From: Kiritimatiellia bacterium
GTDB taxonomy: Bacteria > Verrucomicrobiota > Kiritimatiellia > CAIQIC01 > Lenti-01
DNA: 63,444 bases
Assembly (NCBI GenBank): GCA_028681135.1
Contig: JAQUJC010000008.1
Coordinates: 1-63,444 of the forward strand
Direction: 5' to 3'
The notes beneath the pieces are model-generated. The model saw nothing but the letters and a program-made list of their open reading frames with translations, was not told the origin of the DNA and made no database searches. Shown piece after piece: positions 14,494 through 24,433 of this stretch. Position 1 is the stretch's first letter, and every line of letters begins with the position of its first letter. Position numbers and translations under genes: made by a program.

Positions 14494-17400
14494 ATGAGGT
14501 GCATGAAAGTGGTCGGAGCAATGTGGGTCATGGCGGTTCTGGCGCTGCCGGTGGTGTGGGGGAACGAAGAGATTCCGGCGGCGTGGTATGGGAGTCAGCC
14601 GGACGTCTATGCTCTGGTTTCACGCGACACGGCGGGCGACAATTCCCATGCCTACACGCCCAGTCCCGAGCAATGGCGCGACAAAAACATCTACCAGTTG
14701 TTCACCGACCGGTTTGCTACGGATGGGGTGGACCGGCTGGCGGGCTACAAGCCGGCGTGGACCAGCGATGGCAAGGAGTATCCCTACAACCGCAATTTCC
14801 ACCACGGCGGCAACTGGAACGGCCTGCGCGGCCAACTGGACTATCTCCAAGGCCTGGGCGTAACGACACTGTGGATTTCCGGTGTGCAGCAAAATGACCA
14901 GGGCAAGGACCCTAACTACACGCCTTATCACCAGTACCATGCCGAGAACTTTTTCAAATGCGATCCCGCGATGGGCACGTTCCAGGATCTCAAGAACCTG
15001 ATCGACGACTGCCATAGCCGTAATATCTACGTCATTCTTGATGTTGCCCCCAATCACCTCTGCGATAAAAACGGCATCAATACCGGCAACGAGGACGACG
15101 ATAAACAGTATTGGCCTGACGGCCACGGCTCCTTCGGCTGGTGGAATGATGGCAACAAACACGCCGCACCTTTTGACACGCTGGATTATTTCCATCCCAA
15201 CGGCACGATCAACTGCTGGGACTGTTGGCCGGAACAGATCATGGGGCAGTTCAAGGGCACCGATGACCTGAACTCCGAGCATCCCGAGGTGCAGGAGATT
15301 CTTCTGAAGGCCTTCAAGAACCTGATTGACGCAACAGACTGCGACGGCTTCCGCGTGGATGCCATCAAACATGTGCCCTACGACTGGTGCCGCGATTGGG
15401 CGCAGGATATCCGCGATCACGCCGCTTACCGGGGCAAGAACAATTTCCTGATGTTTGGCGAATTATTCAGCTACGACAACGCTGCGCTGGCGGGGTGGTG
15501 CGCCGATGGCTACGGCTTTAATTCCGCGTTGCAGTTCCCGATGATGCAAGCGATGAAGAACGTGTTCGGCAGCGGCTATTCCTCCTATCAACTCGGGCAG
15601 GAAATGGCCAACCTCAGCATGTATGGCGCGGGCAAGGAGAACGTCATTGCCTTTCTCGACAACCATGACGTGGACCGGTTTGCTCTCTCTTACGGCGGCG
15701 GCGATGCCGCGACGGCCAAAGCCATTATGAGCCCGGCCATGACCTTTCTCTACATGGCCCCGCCGGTCCCGCTGCTGTATTACGGCACCGAGCATATGTT
15801 TAATCAGGGGCAGCACGCCAACGGCAGCAACCGGACCTGGGACAACCCGGACGATGGCGACTGGCAACGCGAGTGCATGTTCGACAAGGGCTTTCAGCCT
15901 GGCAATGCCACGGGCGACATGTTTAGCCAATGGGCCAAAGATCGTGGGCTCTATAGCCACATCGCCTGGCTGAACACGCTGCGCAACAAGAGCCGGGCCC
16001 TGCGCCGCGGTGGTTTTGAACAGCGCCGGGCCAGCGATGGCCAGGGCATCTATGCCTTTACCAAATGGTACGACGACGAGGTGGCGTTGGTCATTGTCAA
16101 CACGGCCGATACCGAAATGGACCTGGGCGATATCTGGGCCGGCAAAGGCAGCACGGAATTCAAGGAAAACGGCGACGGGGCTGGGTTCACCTCGGAGGGC
16201 GACGGCAAAATCGCCTTCGGTGCCACCAAGATTCCCGGCAAAGGTACCAAGATTTACATCGCCAACTTCATCGACAACTCTGCCGACGTGTTTGGCGGCG
16301 GCGGCACGCCCACGACTCTCTGGGCACGCGGCACCTATGGCTATCCAACCGAAAGTGCCACGCTGGCGGACACCATCTACATCAATACCGAGGCCGGCCC
16401 GCTGGGTAGCGTCGCCAAGGTGGAGATCATCTACGGGGTCAATGATCCCACCGGTGCCTGGCCCAAGGTGGAAATGGCGATCAATACGAATTGGGCGTCC
16501 GCCCAGGGCGCGTGGTACCACTACGAACTGCCGGCCAGTGAATTGGAAGTCGGCACGCTGAATTATGCCATCTGCGTCACCAGCACCAACAGTGACGAGT
16601 TCTGGGACAACAATGGCGGCGGCAATTACGTGATGGACATTTTGGATGCCCCGGCGGAAGCGGACTTCACCTTCCAGAACGTGTCGGCCAACCCGGTGAA
16701 CCCGGCGCCGGACAGCAGCGTGACCGTCACCGTCACCCTTCTGACCGACGCCGCGACAGGCGTGGACGATCTGGCGTGCGAGATTGGCTACGACATCTTT
16801 GATCCGGCCACGAACCCGGCTCCGGTCTGGCCGACCACCCCGATGGCGTTCAGCAATCACTACGTCTACACCAACGGCAGCGTCACCAGTCGCCAGAGCA
16901 CCTTCACTTATACGGTGGACAGCGGGCTGAACGGCGGCCACGTGATGGAGTATTACGTCGTGGCCAGCAACGGCACGCCTGCTGTGCTTTACGCCAACAA
17001 CAACGGCGACAATTATTCCGTCGTGGTTCAGGATTGGCCAGCCGTGCCCGCCGACATCGTCATTAGCACCTCGAACCAAACCACGCAGGCCTCCAGCGCC
17101 ACTGTCGGCGGGACCGCCGGCAGCAATCTCGGTGGCAGCCTGTATTGGACCAATGCCCTGACCGCTGAGTCTGGCGCTTTCCCTCTGGCCGGCCACTGGA
17201 GCATTGCCGTGCCGTTGAACGTCGGCACCAACGCCCTCACGGTCTATGGCTACGAAGCCGGCACCATCGCGACCACCGCCCAGGACAGCGCGGCCAACTA
17301 CACGACGTGGGACGACGGCGACAACCAGGGCACGGGCTTCGGGGACTGGGAGTTCAACCATACCCAGGACGGCACCACATCCTGGGCCGGCGTGTTTGTC

Positions 17401-20400
17401 GGCAATCCCACCAATGCCGGCATCAACGGCTTTGGCGAAAAGGCCTTCGGGTTCTATGCGAATCCGCCCGGATCGGGTGCCAACGCCGAAGTCCTGCGCA
17501 GTTTCAGCAACGCGATGCCCGTGGGCGCCACCTTTAGCTTCGACTGGGGCGTGAATTGGGACAGCAACGTGGAAGGCTCCTACCGCGGCTTCAGCCTGCT
17601 GGCGGGGGACACCGAGCTGGTCTACGTCAACATGAGCAACAGCGCCACCATCCAGATCAATGGCAGTTCCATGTTCTCGAATATGGGGGCACAGGCCATG
17701 CCGCTGAGCTTTGAATATGTGGCCGATGGCAACATCCGCGTCCAGGGCACGGGCCGGGATGGTTCAGAAGCCTATGACCAGACGCTGTCCGTTCCTTCTG
17801 GCGCACCCAACAAAATCAAGTTCTACTTCAACGCCTCGTCGGTGCCGGATGCGCCCAATCAGGACAACCGCCAGATGTACGTGGACCACTTCCAGATTAA
17901 GTCGGCAGGCTTGGGTGACAAGAAGCAGGATTCGGTGACGATCACCCGCGAGGACGACGGCAAGCCCCGGATCGAATACACGGGCTCGCGCTCGCTGACG
18001 CTGGGCGAGGGTGGGGCACCGTTCGACCTGGACTTGAGTCTGGCAAATGCAACGGCCTCGAGCTGGAGTGCGGCCCTGACGACGATCGGCGGCTCGCACG
18101 TGCAGTCGTGGACCGGCGTGGCTGGCGCAACCTGGAACTGGGACTGGACGGCCTATGCCGCCGGGACCTGGCGACTGCGGGTGACGGCCCATGCCCCCGG
18201 CGGTGCCGCCATCACCAACGCGACGCTGGTGCTGACGGCCTCGGAAAGTAATACCTATGCGCTGGGCAATGCCTGGCACTGCCCGACCAACAGCGAGCCT
18301 TATGCAGAACAGTACATGCGCCACCCGGTGCAGCCTTCCGAAGGCGACACCATCGAAATCCATGTGGGCAACTATCTTCCCGACGGGGACATGACTGGCG
18401 GCTCGCTGTATTACCGCTATGGCACCAACGGGGCCTGGAGCAGCTCCGCCCTGAATTGGGCCACCAACACGAATGAGGGCAATAATCAGTTCTGGGTTGG
18501 CACTCAGGTGGTGCCTGGCGGGCAGGCCGGTGGCACATTCCAATACTATCTAAAGGTGGAATACACTAACGGCACCTCCCCGCTGACGACGTATGTCGCG
18601 ATGCAGCCGGAGCAGTCCGCCTTGTACTCGCTCTTCAAGCGCGAAGCGGCCGCCCAAGCCATCCCGTTCGAGGTGGGTATTCTGGATACCGCAGGCGAAG
18701 AGCCGGGCTACATCTGGCACGGCGGCGACATCACTGCCGCCGGCGCGGCCAGCGTCCAGATCGGAGCGAAAATCGGCTTCATTACGAATAACGTGAAGTG
18801 GGCCACCGAGGCCATCGTGCGCTACCGCGTTAAAATCGAAGATGAGGGCACTCCCCAGGTCAGAGGCGTCACCAAGATTAAGAAGTCGCCTCGTGACATA
18901 GGCCGCCGTTCCTGGAATGCGCTGACCAACCAGGTCAGTATGGTCTATGACAGCGAAATCGAAGACCCCAGCCCCAACGGCAATGCCATGCGCTGGGTGG
19001 CTAATCTCACCGACAGCAACCTGCTGGATGAACGAGCGGTGTTGGTCTACGAAATCTATGCTCGTGGCACTAATGGTGTCTGGCGTCAGGCGGAGTACAA
19101 TGCGGGCGGCGGCGCCTCGACCTTCGAGTTCCGCCTGTTTTCCGATGGCTCCGGCGACTTGCAGGTGCGCGGCGCCACCCGGGACTATGACAGCGGCTGG
19201 ATGGTCGCTGACTATACCACGACCAAGTACTTCATTGACGAGGCCGACTCAACGGATGCCGTGACTCTGCAAGTCCAGTATAATGCCCCCGCCAATGCCC
19301 AGAAGGTGGAACTCTTCACCAATGTGGGTCGGCGCGACCACGCCGATGCCGATATGAATGGCGACGGCTGGCCGGATGGCATCATCCCGCCCGACGGCAA
19401 TTCCGTGACCGCCGAAGACACCTACGCAGTCGATGCCGGTTACTGGCAGGCCATTCCCATGACCCTGGGCGCTGGCGGCTGGGAGAAGACACTCACCGTC
19501 AATAAATGCGGTGCCTATCGCCTCAGTGCGCGCTTCATGGCCGCCGGCGAAACCAATGGCAACTGGACCTGGTATTCCGAGGGCCCGGAAGGCGCCATCC
19601 GCCGCGACCACGCCATCGTCATCTCACCGCGCAAGGCGCTTGCCCAGACGATGTACGAGCTGAATGTCTTTACTGTCAAGGCGACCAATACGGCCCAGGA
19701 TGGCCGCGGCACATTTGAAAAATTGTCCGAAAAGCTCACCGCTGGCGGGGACTTCGACGAATTCAGTCTGGAATACCTGAACAAGCTGAACGTCAATTGC
19801 CTCTGGTTCCAGCCCATCCATCCCTCAGGCGGCGAGCGCGTGGAGAACGATCCCGCCACTGGGCAGCGCTACTGGCCAGGTAGCCCGTACGCCACCAAGG
19901 ACTACTTCTCGGTGAATCCGGACATGTCCGACGCGGCCGACGAAGCCTCCGCCGTGGCGGCCTTCACGAACTTTGTGCGCTTGTGTGACCGCGCCCGCGG
20001 CGAAACCATGGACCCGGGCGACCGGGAGCTGAACACCATTAACGTCATGCTCGACGGCGTGATGAATCACACCAGTTGGGATGCGGTCTATGGCGAGGGG
20101 CTGGCCGCCGCGACGAATGGTCTGGGTGCGGCTGCCATCACTGAACTGACAAACGCCTATGGTAATATTTCTACCCTGGGGGTGGAGGATCGTATCGCGA
20201 CCACCGGCACGATGGGCATCAACTGGTATTCGCACACCACCAATTACGCCATGCCCGCGACCTTCTACAATAGTGCCACCAACAATGACATTGGCGTCGC
20301 ACCCGAACGCGTGGACTTTGGCAAATGGGATGACGTGGCCGAGCTGCTCTACGGCAACTATTCCACCATGATTCGCTTCGATGACCGCACCCAGGCCCAG

Positions 20401-22167
20401 AAGGACAGTGGCGAGCTGACCGAAGAAACCAGCCGGATGTATAACGAAGATGATCAGTACTACTACGACCAGATGCTCCCGGCAACCAAACTGCTGTGGA
20501 AGTACATGGCCAGCTACCCCGAGTATTGGCTCAAGAAGACCGGCCATGCCGGTGTCAATCAGCCGGGTGTCACGGACGCCAACGGTGTTCTGAAAGATGA
20601 CTATGGCATTGATGGCCTCCGCTGCGATTACGCCCAGGGCCTGCCCAGCCAGTTCTGGGAGTACCTCATCAACCGGACGCGCTCCCAAAAGTGGAACTTC
20701 CTGTTTATGGCCGAGTCGCTCGATGGCGGACTGGTCGGCAAACGCTCAAATCGTCATTTTGACATTCTGAACGAGAATATGGTGTTCCGCTTCACGCAGG
20801 AGAAGGTCAGCGAGCCTGCCCCCTTCCAGGCCGCGCTGGAGCAACGCCGCACCCTGTACGGCAACGGCATCATCCTGCTGAACCTGACCAGCCACGACGA
20901 GCCCTTGCCTTTTGGCGACCCGTGGGCAACCGCTTCCCGCTATGCCATGGTCTCCGCCATCGATGGCGTGCCGATGATTTTATACGGCCAGGAACACGCC
21001 ATCAGCCCCTATGCCGGTACTAACGATACCATCAACGCTTGGAAAGGCTTCTACTTCTTCGAACAGAACTTTGGGAAGTGGATCCCGCACTTCAAGAAGT
21101 GGAACCAGATGTATGTCTGGGAGGACCCGTGCTATCCCGTCGGGGATTTCCGTGACTCGCGCGCCATGGCCCAGCTCTATGCCCGCATCAATAAGGCGCG
21201 CCTGGCCAGTCCGGCTCTGCGCAGCCAGAACCGCTGGTTCCTCAACGACAACCCACGCATGATGACGGTCGCTAAGTGGGAAGAAGAAGGTGCCAATCCG
21301 AATATTCGAGATTCCGTCATTGCCAGTGTGCTCTTCATGAACGAAACCGAAGACTCCTCCGGCTTGACCGGCGACGCCCAGACCTATGACCTCTCGCCCT
21401 TCGCCGACAAGCTGGGGCTGGAGAACCGGGCCGACCGCCTCTACAATATCCGCAACCTGGCCGCCGCCGACACCAATGCGTTGATTTGGCCGACGGCCAA
21501 GGCCGGGTCCGATATCATCACCAACTTCTACGTTGGGTTGGATGGCGGAATGGACGACACCAATGCCGTTCCGGAGAAAGTCTGGGCAGATAATGCCGTG
21601 GTGCAATTCCTCCAGTTTGTGGATGTGAGCGACTACTCGGCGCCTTCATTCGATATCGGGCCCATCCCGACGGACAAGACTGTAGGCCAGGCCGTCGCCA
21701 TCTCCGTGACCGCCACCGGCGACGGCGAACCCGTCGTCACCCTGACCAATGCGCCGGCCGGCCTGGAAGACAGCTACGCAGATGACACGCTGGCCTTTAC
21801 GCCGAGCGCGGATGGTGAGTTCACCTTCCATTTCCTGGCACAGAACCAGCGTAATGCCGCCTTCGCCACAACAAACTTCAGCGTGACAATTCTCGCTGGC
21901 GGCGGCGGCACAACGCAGGAGGTGACCATTGCCGAAATCAGCAATATCACCACCGGTGGCGGCCAGTTCGGCTTCCGCGCGGCGCTACCAGATTTGCCGC
22001 CCAGCGTGACCAGCCTGCCGGTCTACACGGCCGACTCGATCACCAATGGCGACTGGAACTGGACGTTTTATACCACTGTCACAGTGACCGCCGGCCAGGC
22101 CGATGTCACGGTGCCGGTGGCAGACAAGTCCATGATCACCCTCGGCACCCCCCCGGGCATCGACTAA
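14494..22167 (+). CDS. Giant secreted protein with two GH13 alpha-amylase-type catalytic domains
   Basis: The 2557-residue protein has a signal peptide (1-23). GH13 domain A (about 55-600) carries DVAPNH, FRVDAIKHV with nucleophile Asp289, acid/base Glu323 in MFGELF, and FLDNHD with Asp392. Next come starch-binding-like modules (FWDNNGGGNY near 710), beta-sandwich and Ig-like modules, a GNAWHCPTN module (about 1256) and an EPGYIWHGG module (about 1410). GH13 domain B (about 1713-2440) has LDGVMNH, GLRCD with Asp2045, FMAESLDGG with Glu2074, and TSHDE with Asp2135. An Ig-like domain and a short tail end the chain. Both sites keep the catalytic triad. Extracellular starch or glycogen hydrolysis is likely; substrates are inferred. 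Confidence 0.88.
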   Translation: MRCMKVVGAMWVMAVLALPVVWGNEEIPAAWYGSQPDVYALVSRDTAGDNSHAYTPSPEQWRDKNIYQLFTDRFATDGVDRLAGYKPAWTSDGKEYPYNRNFHHGGNWNGLRGQLDYLQGLGVTTLWISGVQQNDQGKDPNYTPYHQYHAENFFKCDPAMGTFQDLKNLIDDCHSRNIYVILDVAPNHLCDKNGINTGNEDDDKQYWPDGHGSFGWWNDGNKHAAPFDTLDYFHPNGTINCWDCWPEQIMGQFKGTDDLNSEHPEVQEILLKAFKNLIDATDCDGFRVDAIKHVPYDWCRDWAQDIRDHAAYRGKNNFLMFGELFSYDNAALAGWCADGYGFNSALQFPMMQAMKNVFGSGYSSYQLGQEMANLSMYGAGKENVIAFLDNHDVDRFALSYGGGDAATAKAIMSPAMTFLYMAPPVPLLYYGTEHMFNQGQHANGSNRTWDNPDDGDWQRECMFDKGFQPGNATGDMFSQWAKDRGLYSHIAWLNTLRNKSRALRRGGFEQRRASDGQGIYAFTKWYDDEVALVIVNTADTEMDLGDIWAGKGSTEFKENGDGAGFTSEGDGKIAFGATKIPGKGTKIYIANFIDNSADVFGGGGTPTTLWARGTYGYPTESATLADTIYINTEAGPLGSVAKVEIIYGVNDPTGAWPKVEMAINTNWASAQGAWYHYELPASELEVGTLNYAICVTSTNSDEFWDNNGGGNYVMDILDAPAEADFTFQNVSANPVNPAPDSSVTVTVTLLTDAATGVDDLACEIGYDIFDPATNPAPVWPTTPMAFSNHYVYTNGSVTSRQSTFTYTVDSGLNGGHVMEYYVVASNGTPAVLYANNNGDNYSVVVQDWPAVPADIVISTSNQTTQASSATVGGTAGSNLGGSLYWTNALTAESGAFPLAGHWSIAVPLNVGTNALTVYGYEAGTIATTAQDSAANYTTWDDGDNQGTGFGDWEFNHTQDGTTSWAGVFVGNPTNAGINGFGEKAFGFYANPPGSGANAEVLRSFSNAMPVGATFSFDWGVNWDSNVEGSYRGFSLLAGDTELVYVNMSNSATIQINGSSMFSNMGAQAMPLSFEYVADGNIRVQGTGRDGSEAYDQTLSVPSGAPNKIKFYFNASSVPDAPNQDNRQMYVDHFQIKSAGLGDKKQDSVTITREDDGKPRIEYTGSRSLTLGEGGAPFDLDLSLANATASSWSAALTTIGGSHVQSWTGVAGATWNWDWTAYAAGTWRLRVTAHAPGGAAITNATLVLTASESNTYALGNAWHCPTNSEPYAEQYMRHPVQPSEGDTIEIHVGNYLPDGDMTGGSLYYRYGTNGAWSSSALNWATNTNEGNNQFWVGTQVVPGGQAGGTFQYYLKVEYTNGTSPLTTYVAMQPEQSALYSLFKREAAAQAIPFEVGILDTAGEEPGYIWHGGDITAAGAASVQIGAKIGFITNNVKWATEAIVRYRVKIEDEGTPQVRGVTKIKKSPRDIGRRSWNALTNQVSMVYDSEIEDPSPNGNAMRWVANLTDSNLLDERAVLVYEIYARGTNGVWRQAEYNAGGGASTFEFRLFSDGSGDLQVRGATRDYDSGWMVADYTTTKYFIDEADSTDAVTLQVQYNAPANAQKVELFTNVGRRDHADADMNGDGWPDGIIPPDGNSVTAEDTYAVDAGYWQAIPMTLGAGGWEKTLTVNKCGAYRLSARFMAAGETNGNWTWYSEGPEGAIRRDHAIVISPRKALAQTMYELNVFTVKATNTAQDGRGTFEKLSEKLTAGGDFDEFSLEYLNKLNVNCLWFQPIHPSGGERVENDPATGQRYWPGSPYATKDYFSVNPDMSDAADEASAVAAFTNFVRLCDRARGETMDPGDRELNTINVMLDGVMNHTSWDAVYGEGLAAATNGLGAAAITELTNAYGNISTLGVEDRIATTGTMGINWYSHTTNYAMPATFYNSATNNDIGVAPERVDFGKWDDVAELLYGNYSTMIRFDDRTQAQKDSGELTEETSRMYNEDDQYYYDQMLPATKLLWKYMASYPEYWLKKTGHAGVNQPGVTDANGVLKDDYGIDGLRCDYAQGLPSQFWEYLINRTRSQKWNFLFMAESLDGGLVGKRSNRHFDILNENMVFRFTQEKVSEPAPFQAALEQRRTLYGNGIILLNLTSHDEPLPFGDPWATASRYAMVSAIDGVPMILYGQEHAISPYAGTNDTINAWKGFYFFEQNFGKWIPHFKKWNQMYVWEDPCYPVGDFRDSRAMAQLYARINKARLASPALRSQNRWFLNDNPRMMTVAKWEEEGANPNIRDSVIASVLFMNETEDSSGLTGDAQTYDLSPFADKLGLENRADRLYNIRNLAAADTNALIWPTAKAGSDIITNFYVGLDGGMDDTNAVPEKVWADNAVVQFLQFVDVSDYSAPSFDIGPIPTDKTVGQAVAISVTATGDGEPVVTLTNAPAGLEDSYADDTLAFTPSADGEFTFHFLAQNQRNAAFATTNFSVTILAGGGGTTQEVTIAEISNITTGGGQFGFRAALPDLPPSVTSLPVYTADSITNGDWNWTFYTTVTVTAGQADVTVPVADKSMITLGTPPGID

Positions 22168-22188
22168 ACCCTCTTTTTATAGGACCCC

Positions 22189-22512
22189 CCCCGGGCTTGC
22201 CCCGGGGATGGTTAGGCTGGCTGTGCAGCCATTTAGACAGGATTTACAGGATTGCGCAGGATTCCGATTCGGAACCGTCAAACTAACTACGAAAAGTGCG
22301 AAATTCACGAAAGGTTCCCGGAGGGGCATCCGTCTTGCCCGAGCTCTGTTGTTTCGCGTTGAGACCAAATCCCCCGGGCTTGCCCCGGGGATGGTTAGGT
22401 TGACTGTGCAGCCATTTAGACAGGATTTACAGGATTGCGCAGGATTCCGATTCGGAACCGTCAAACTAACTACGAAAAGTGCGAAATTCACGAAAGGTTT
22501 CCGGAGGGGCAG
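22189..22512. repeat. Direct tandem repeat, two about 140-bp copies with 183-bp period
   Basis: Positions 22189-22329 and 22372-22512 are near-identical. Each starts with a hairpin (CCCCGGGCTTGCCCCGGGG), continues through TTAGACAGGATTTACAGGAT and ends at CCGGAGGGGCA. The offset is 183 bases along the whole match. It lies just after the giant amylase stop. The GACAGGAT..ACAGGATT core also occurs at 40571-40588. No coding function is supported. Confidence 0.85.
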
Positions 22513-22566
22513 GCTCCGTCTTGCCTGGCTACAACGTCCTGTTTGATCCGGCCGTCAGAAAATATC

Positions 22567-22594
22567 TGTCTCGGTTATTATAATAACCGAGACA
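22567..22594. repeat. Perfect 28-bp palindrome
   Basis: TGTCTCGGTTATTA followed by TAATAACCGAGACA reads identically on both strands without a loop. It may be a protein binding site or a cruciform. It lies inside a decayed short frame (YNVLFDPAVRKYLSR), not next to an intact gene. Confidence 0.8.
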
Positions 22595-23053
22595 AAGTGG
22601 AGCGACAGATTGCTGCCGTCACATGTGGCCGCGCCATGTCTCACCATGTAAAAACGTAGCCGTATTCGCGAATTTCAAGGGGATGGCCCGGAGGGGGCGG
22701 CAACTGAACTTCGTTCCTGACGCAGGCTCCCCAGATTGCCGGGTGGAGCGTTGACGCGCCGCGACTGAGTCTGGCTGGGGGCGAGTCGTTCCTGCCGGAA
22801 ACCGCCCCCCCACATGCGTTTGTGCAGTCTCAAGACGGGAGGGGACCTACTGTTCATGCGCTATGAGCGCTGAGGGGGAGTGGCGGGGGGCGCGCCTCCA
22901 GTTCAGAGCGGTATGAGAAATGGCGTGGCCCGGTCAGGACTGTAAACAGCCACGGCTCACCCGGAGGGTTCGCCCTACCAATGGCGTGTAATGCTAGTTT
23001 TGGGTGGGGCGAGGCATTCCTGCCGGGCCGAGGCATGATTACCTTAAGACCGA
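22595..23053. other. Gene-free intergenic stretch
   Basis: I see no supported gene in these 459 bases. They include the dispersed repeat GGCTCACCCGGAGGGTTCGC at 22954-22973 (continuing to 22979), which is the inverted form of 14261-14287, and two loosely similar segments with GGCGAG.CGTTCCTGCCG (near 22781 and 23007). Confidence 0.5.
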
Positions 23054-23563
23054 CTATTCTTTGGCGGCTTGCGCCACGGTGATCAGTTCGCGGACGCGGA
23101 CGATGGCTTCGCCCCGCAACGGAAAGTGCATCACAAAGGCTTTGGATGATCCCACATCCGGCTGCCAGCCAAAATCAAACGTCTTGTGTCCAATAAACTT
23201 TTCATAGGCCACTTTGCCGACAAAGCAGACGACTTTGGGTTTTTCCGTTTGGATCGTTCGCGCGATTCGGGCACGGCCCGCGCGCTCCTCGCCCTTGCGC
23301 AGCAAGGTAATGTCGCGCGTTGGCCGGTTGATGATGTTAAGGAAGCCCAGCCCATAGACGGCATTGAACTTCTTCTTATACACGGCCTGCAAGGTCGCAT
23401 CATTGCGTAATTCCTCTCTGGATTCCGCAATGAGCCCGGCCCGCGAGAGCAGATACCAAAACATTTTATTATTGGAAAACGGCACCCCCCGGCGGTAGGA
23501 GCCAGGGTGGGGATTGATCCCGGCAAACAAAATGCGGGGGGTGTGGGTGGTATAGCGAATCAC
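23054..23563 (-). CDS. mug: Mismatch-specific DNA glycosylase (Mug/TDG-type uracil-DNA glycosylase)
   Basis: This 169-residue protein starts with GTG at 23563, 12 bases after the DUF488 stop. The N-terminal motif FAGINPHPGSYRRGVPFSNN is the Mug/TDG active-site loop, with Asn in the family position that positions the water. NKMFWYLL follows, as in GINPG...F..NRFW. A late segment (FVGKVAYEKFIG) fits the second strand of the UDG fold. The enzyme removes uracil or thymine from G:U and G:T mismatches. It is the last gene of the reductase-DUF488-glycosylase unit. Confidence 0.8.
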   Translation of the reverse strand: MIRYTTHTPRILFAGINPHPGSYRRGVPFSNNKMFWYLLSRAGLIAESREELRNDATLQAVYKKKFNAVYGLGFLNIINRPTRDITLLRKGEERAGRARIARTIQTEKPKVVCFVGKVAYEKFIGHKTFDFGWQPDVGSSKAFVMHFPLRGEAIVRVRELITVAQAAKE

Positions 23564-23575
23564 GGCGGTGCCTGC

Positions 23576-23914
23576 TTAATCGACGTATTCTTTCAAGACC
23601 ACCGCTTCGTTATGTTCGGTGTCTCTGGCCCCATACAGGAGCGTGACGGGCCCGTGCTGTGCGAGCGTTTCAATCTTTTGCAGCAGGGGCTTCTTGGTTT
23701 TGAGCTCCTGCCGGTATTTCGTTTTGAACGCGGTCCAGCGGTCCGGGTCGTGACCGAACCACTTGCGCAATTCGGTGCTGGGGCCGAGGTTCTTGAGCCA
23801 CAGATCGACCTGGGCTTTTTCTTTAGTCAATCCGCGCGGCCAGAGCCGGTCCACAAGGATGCGTGTGCCATCGGATGCGGCGGGAGTTTCGTAGACGCGT
23901 TTGAGGGTAATCAT
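23576..23914 (-). CDS. DUF488 family protein
   Basis: The start at 23914 is preferred because a perfect GGAGGT site stands before it and because ATG overlaps the upstream gene's stop (ATGA, 23911-23914). The 112-residue product carries family motifs: TRILVDRLWPRGLTKEKA near 17-34, WLKNLGPSTELRKWFGHDP, and TLLYGARDTEHNEAVVLKEY at the end. The cellular function of DUF488 proteins is not established; short members like this one are widespread. It is co-transcribed with a truncated flavin reductase and a DNA glycosylase. Confidence 0.9.
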   Translation of the reverse strand: MITLKRVYETPAASDGTRILVDRLWPRGLTKEKAQVDLWLKNLGPSTELRKWFGHDPDRWTAFKTKYRQELKTKKPLLQKIETLAQHGPVTLLYGARDTEHNEAVVLKEYVD

Positions 23915-24348
23915 GGTGACCACCTCCGGGCAATCTGTTCGGCCGGATATCCCGGGAACCAATCCTGTTTGAGGTGGTCCGCCGGAACGCCCAGGTCTTG
24001 GAGCATCTGGTCGAGGTGTTCGACCATCGGTTCGGGGCCCGACACATAAAAGAGCGGGGTTTTCAGATCGGAGACCTCCATGACGTCGCCAGCGTTTAAT
24101 GGTTCGAGCGCCTGTTTGAAGGTGCTGCCCTTTTCGTCCATGAGGCGGGGGGTGAGCATGACAGTCTTTTGGGAGGGAGCGGACGCAATGGTAAACCACC
24201 GATCCGAGCCGCAATTATCCGTCGGTTCATGGTGCAGTACACAGTATAACAATTGCCCGGCGGTCCAGGAGAGGGGCGTGGCCGCTTTACAGATATACGA
24301 CATTGCGCCGGGGCCTTCGGATTGCTTGGATTGGAGTCGTAATTCCAT
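23911..24348 (-). pseudogene. FAD/NAD(P)-binding oxidoreductase with internal in-frame deletion
   Basis: The frame from 24348 gives 145 residues. Residues 1-95 match the FAD-binding barrel of ferredoxin-reductase-like proteins (PLSWTAGQLLYCVL, RWFTIASAPSQ, GSTFKQALEPLNAGDVMEVS). The chain then jumps directly to the C-terminal motif KTPLFYVSGPEPMVEHLDQM, then DHLKQDWFPGY. The intervening NAD(P)-binding half, including the usual GGIG-type loop of about 90-100 residues, is missing without loss of frame. The product should bind flavin poorly and cannot be a normal reductase. It is the first gene of an operon, and the open frame upstream of 24348 runs through the palindrome array and is not coding. 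Confidence 0.7.
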
Positions 24349-24433
24349 CACATCTTCTTGCTTTGGCTCGAACTTTAAGTTTACCACAGGCTTGTAAAAG
24401 GGGCAAATACGAGGGGGGGGAGGTGGGGCCGCG

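Noticed and set aside
15463-17361. Long minus-strand open frame (632 codons) inside the giant amylase
   Set aside because: It is a high-GC shadow of the GH13 coding frame, with no signal peptide or domain.
22510-22660. Possible small toxin-like gene (YNVLFDPAVRKYLSR, then YYNNRDKVERQIAAV in another frame)
   Set aside because: It needs a frameshift inside the palindrome, has no clear start and no partner; too weak to call.
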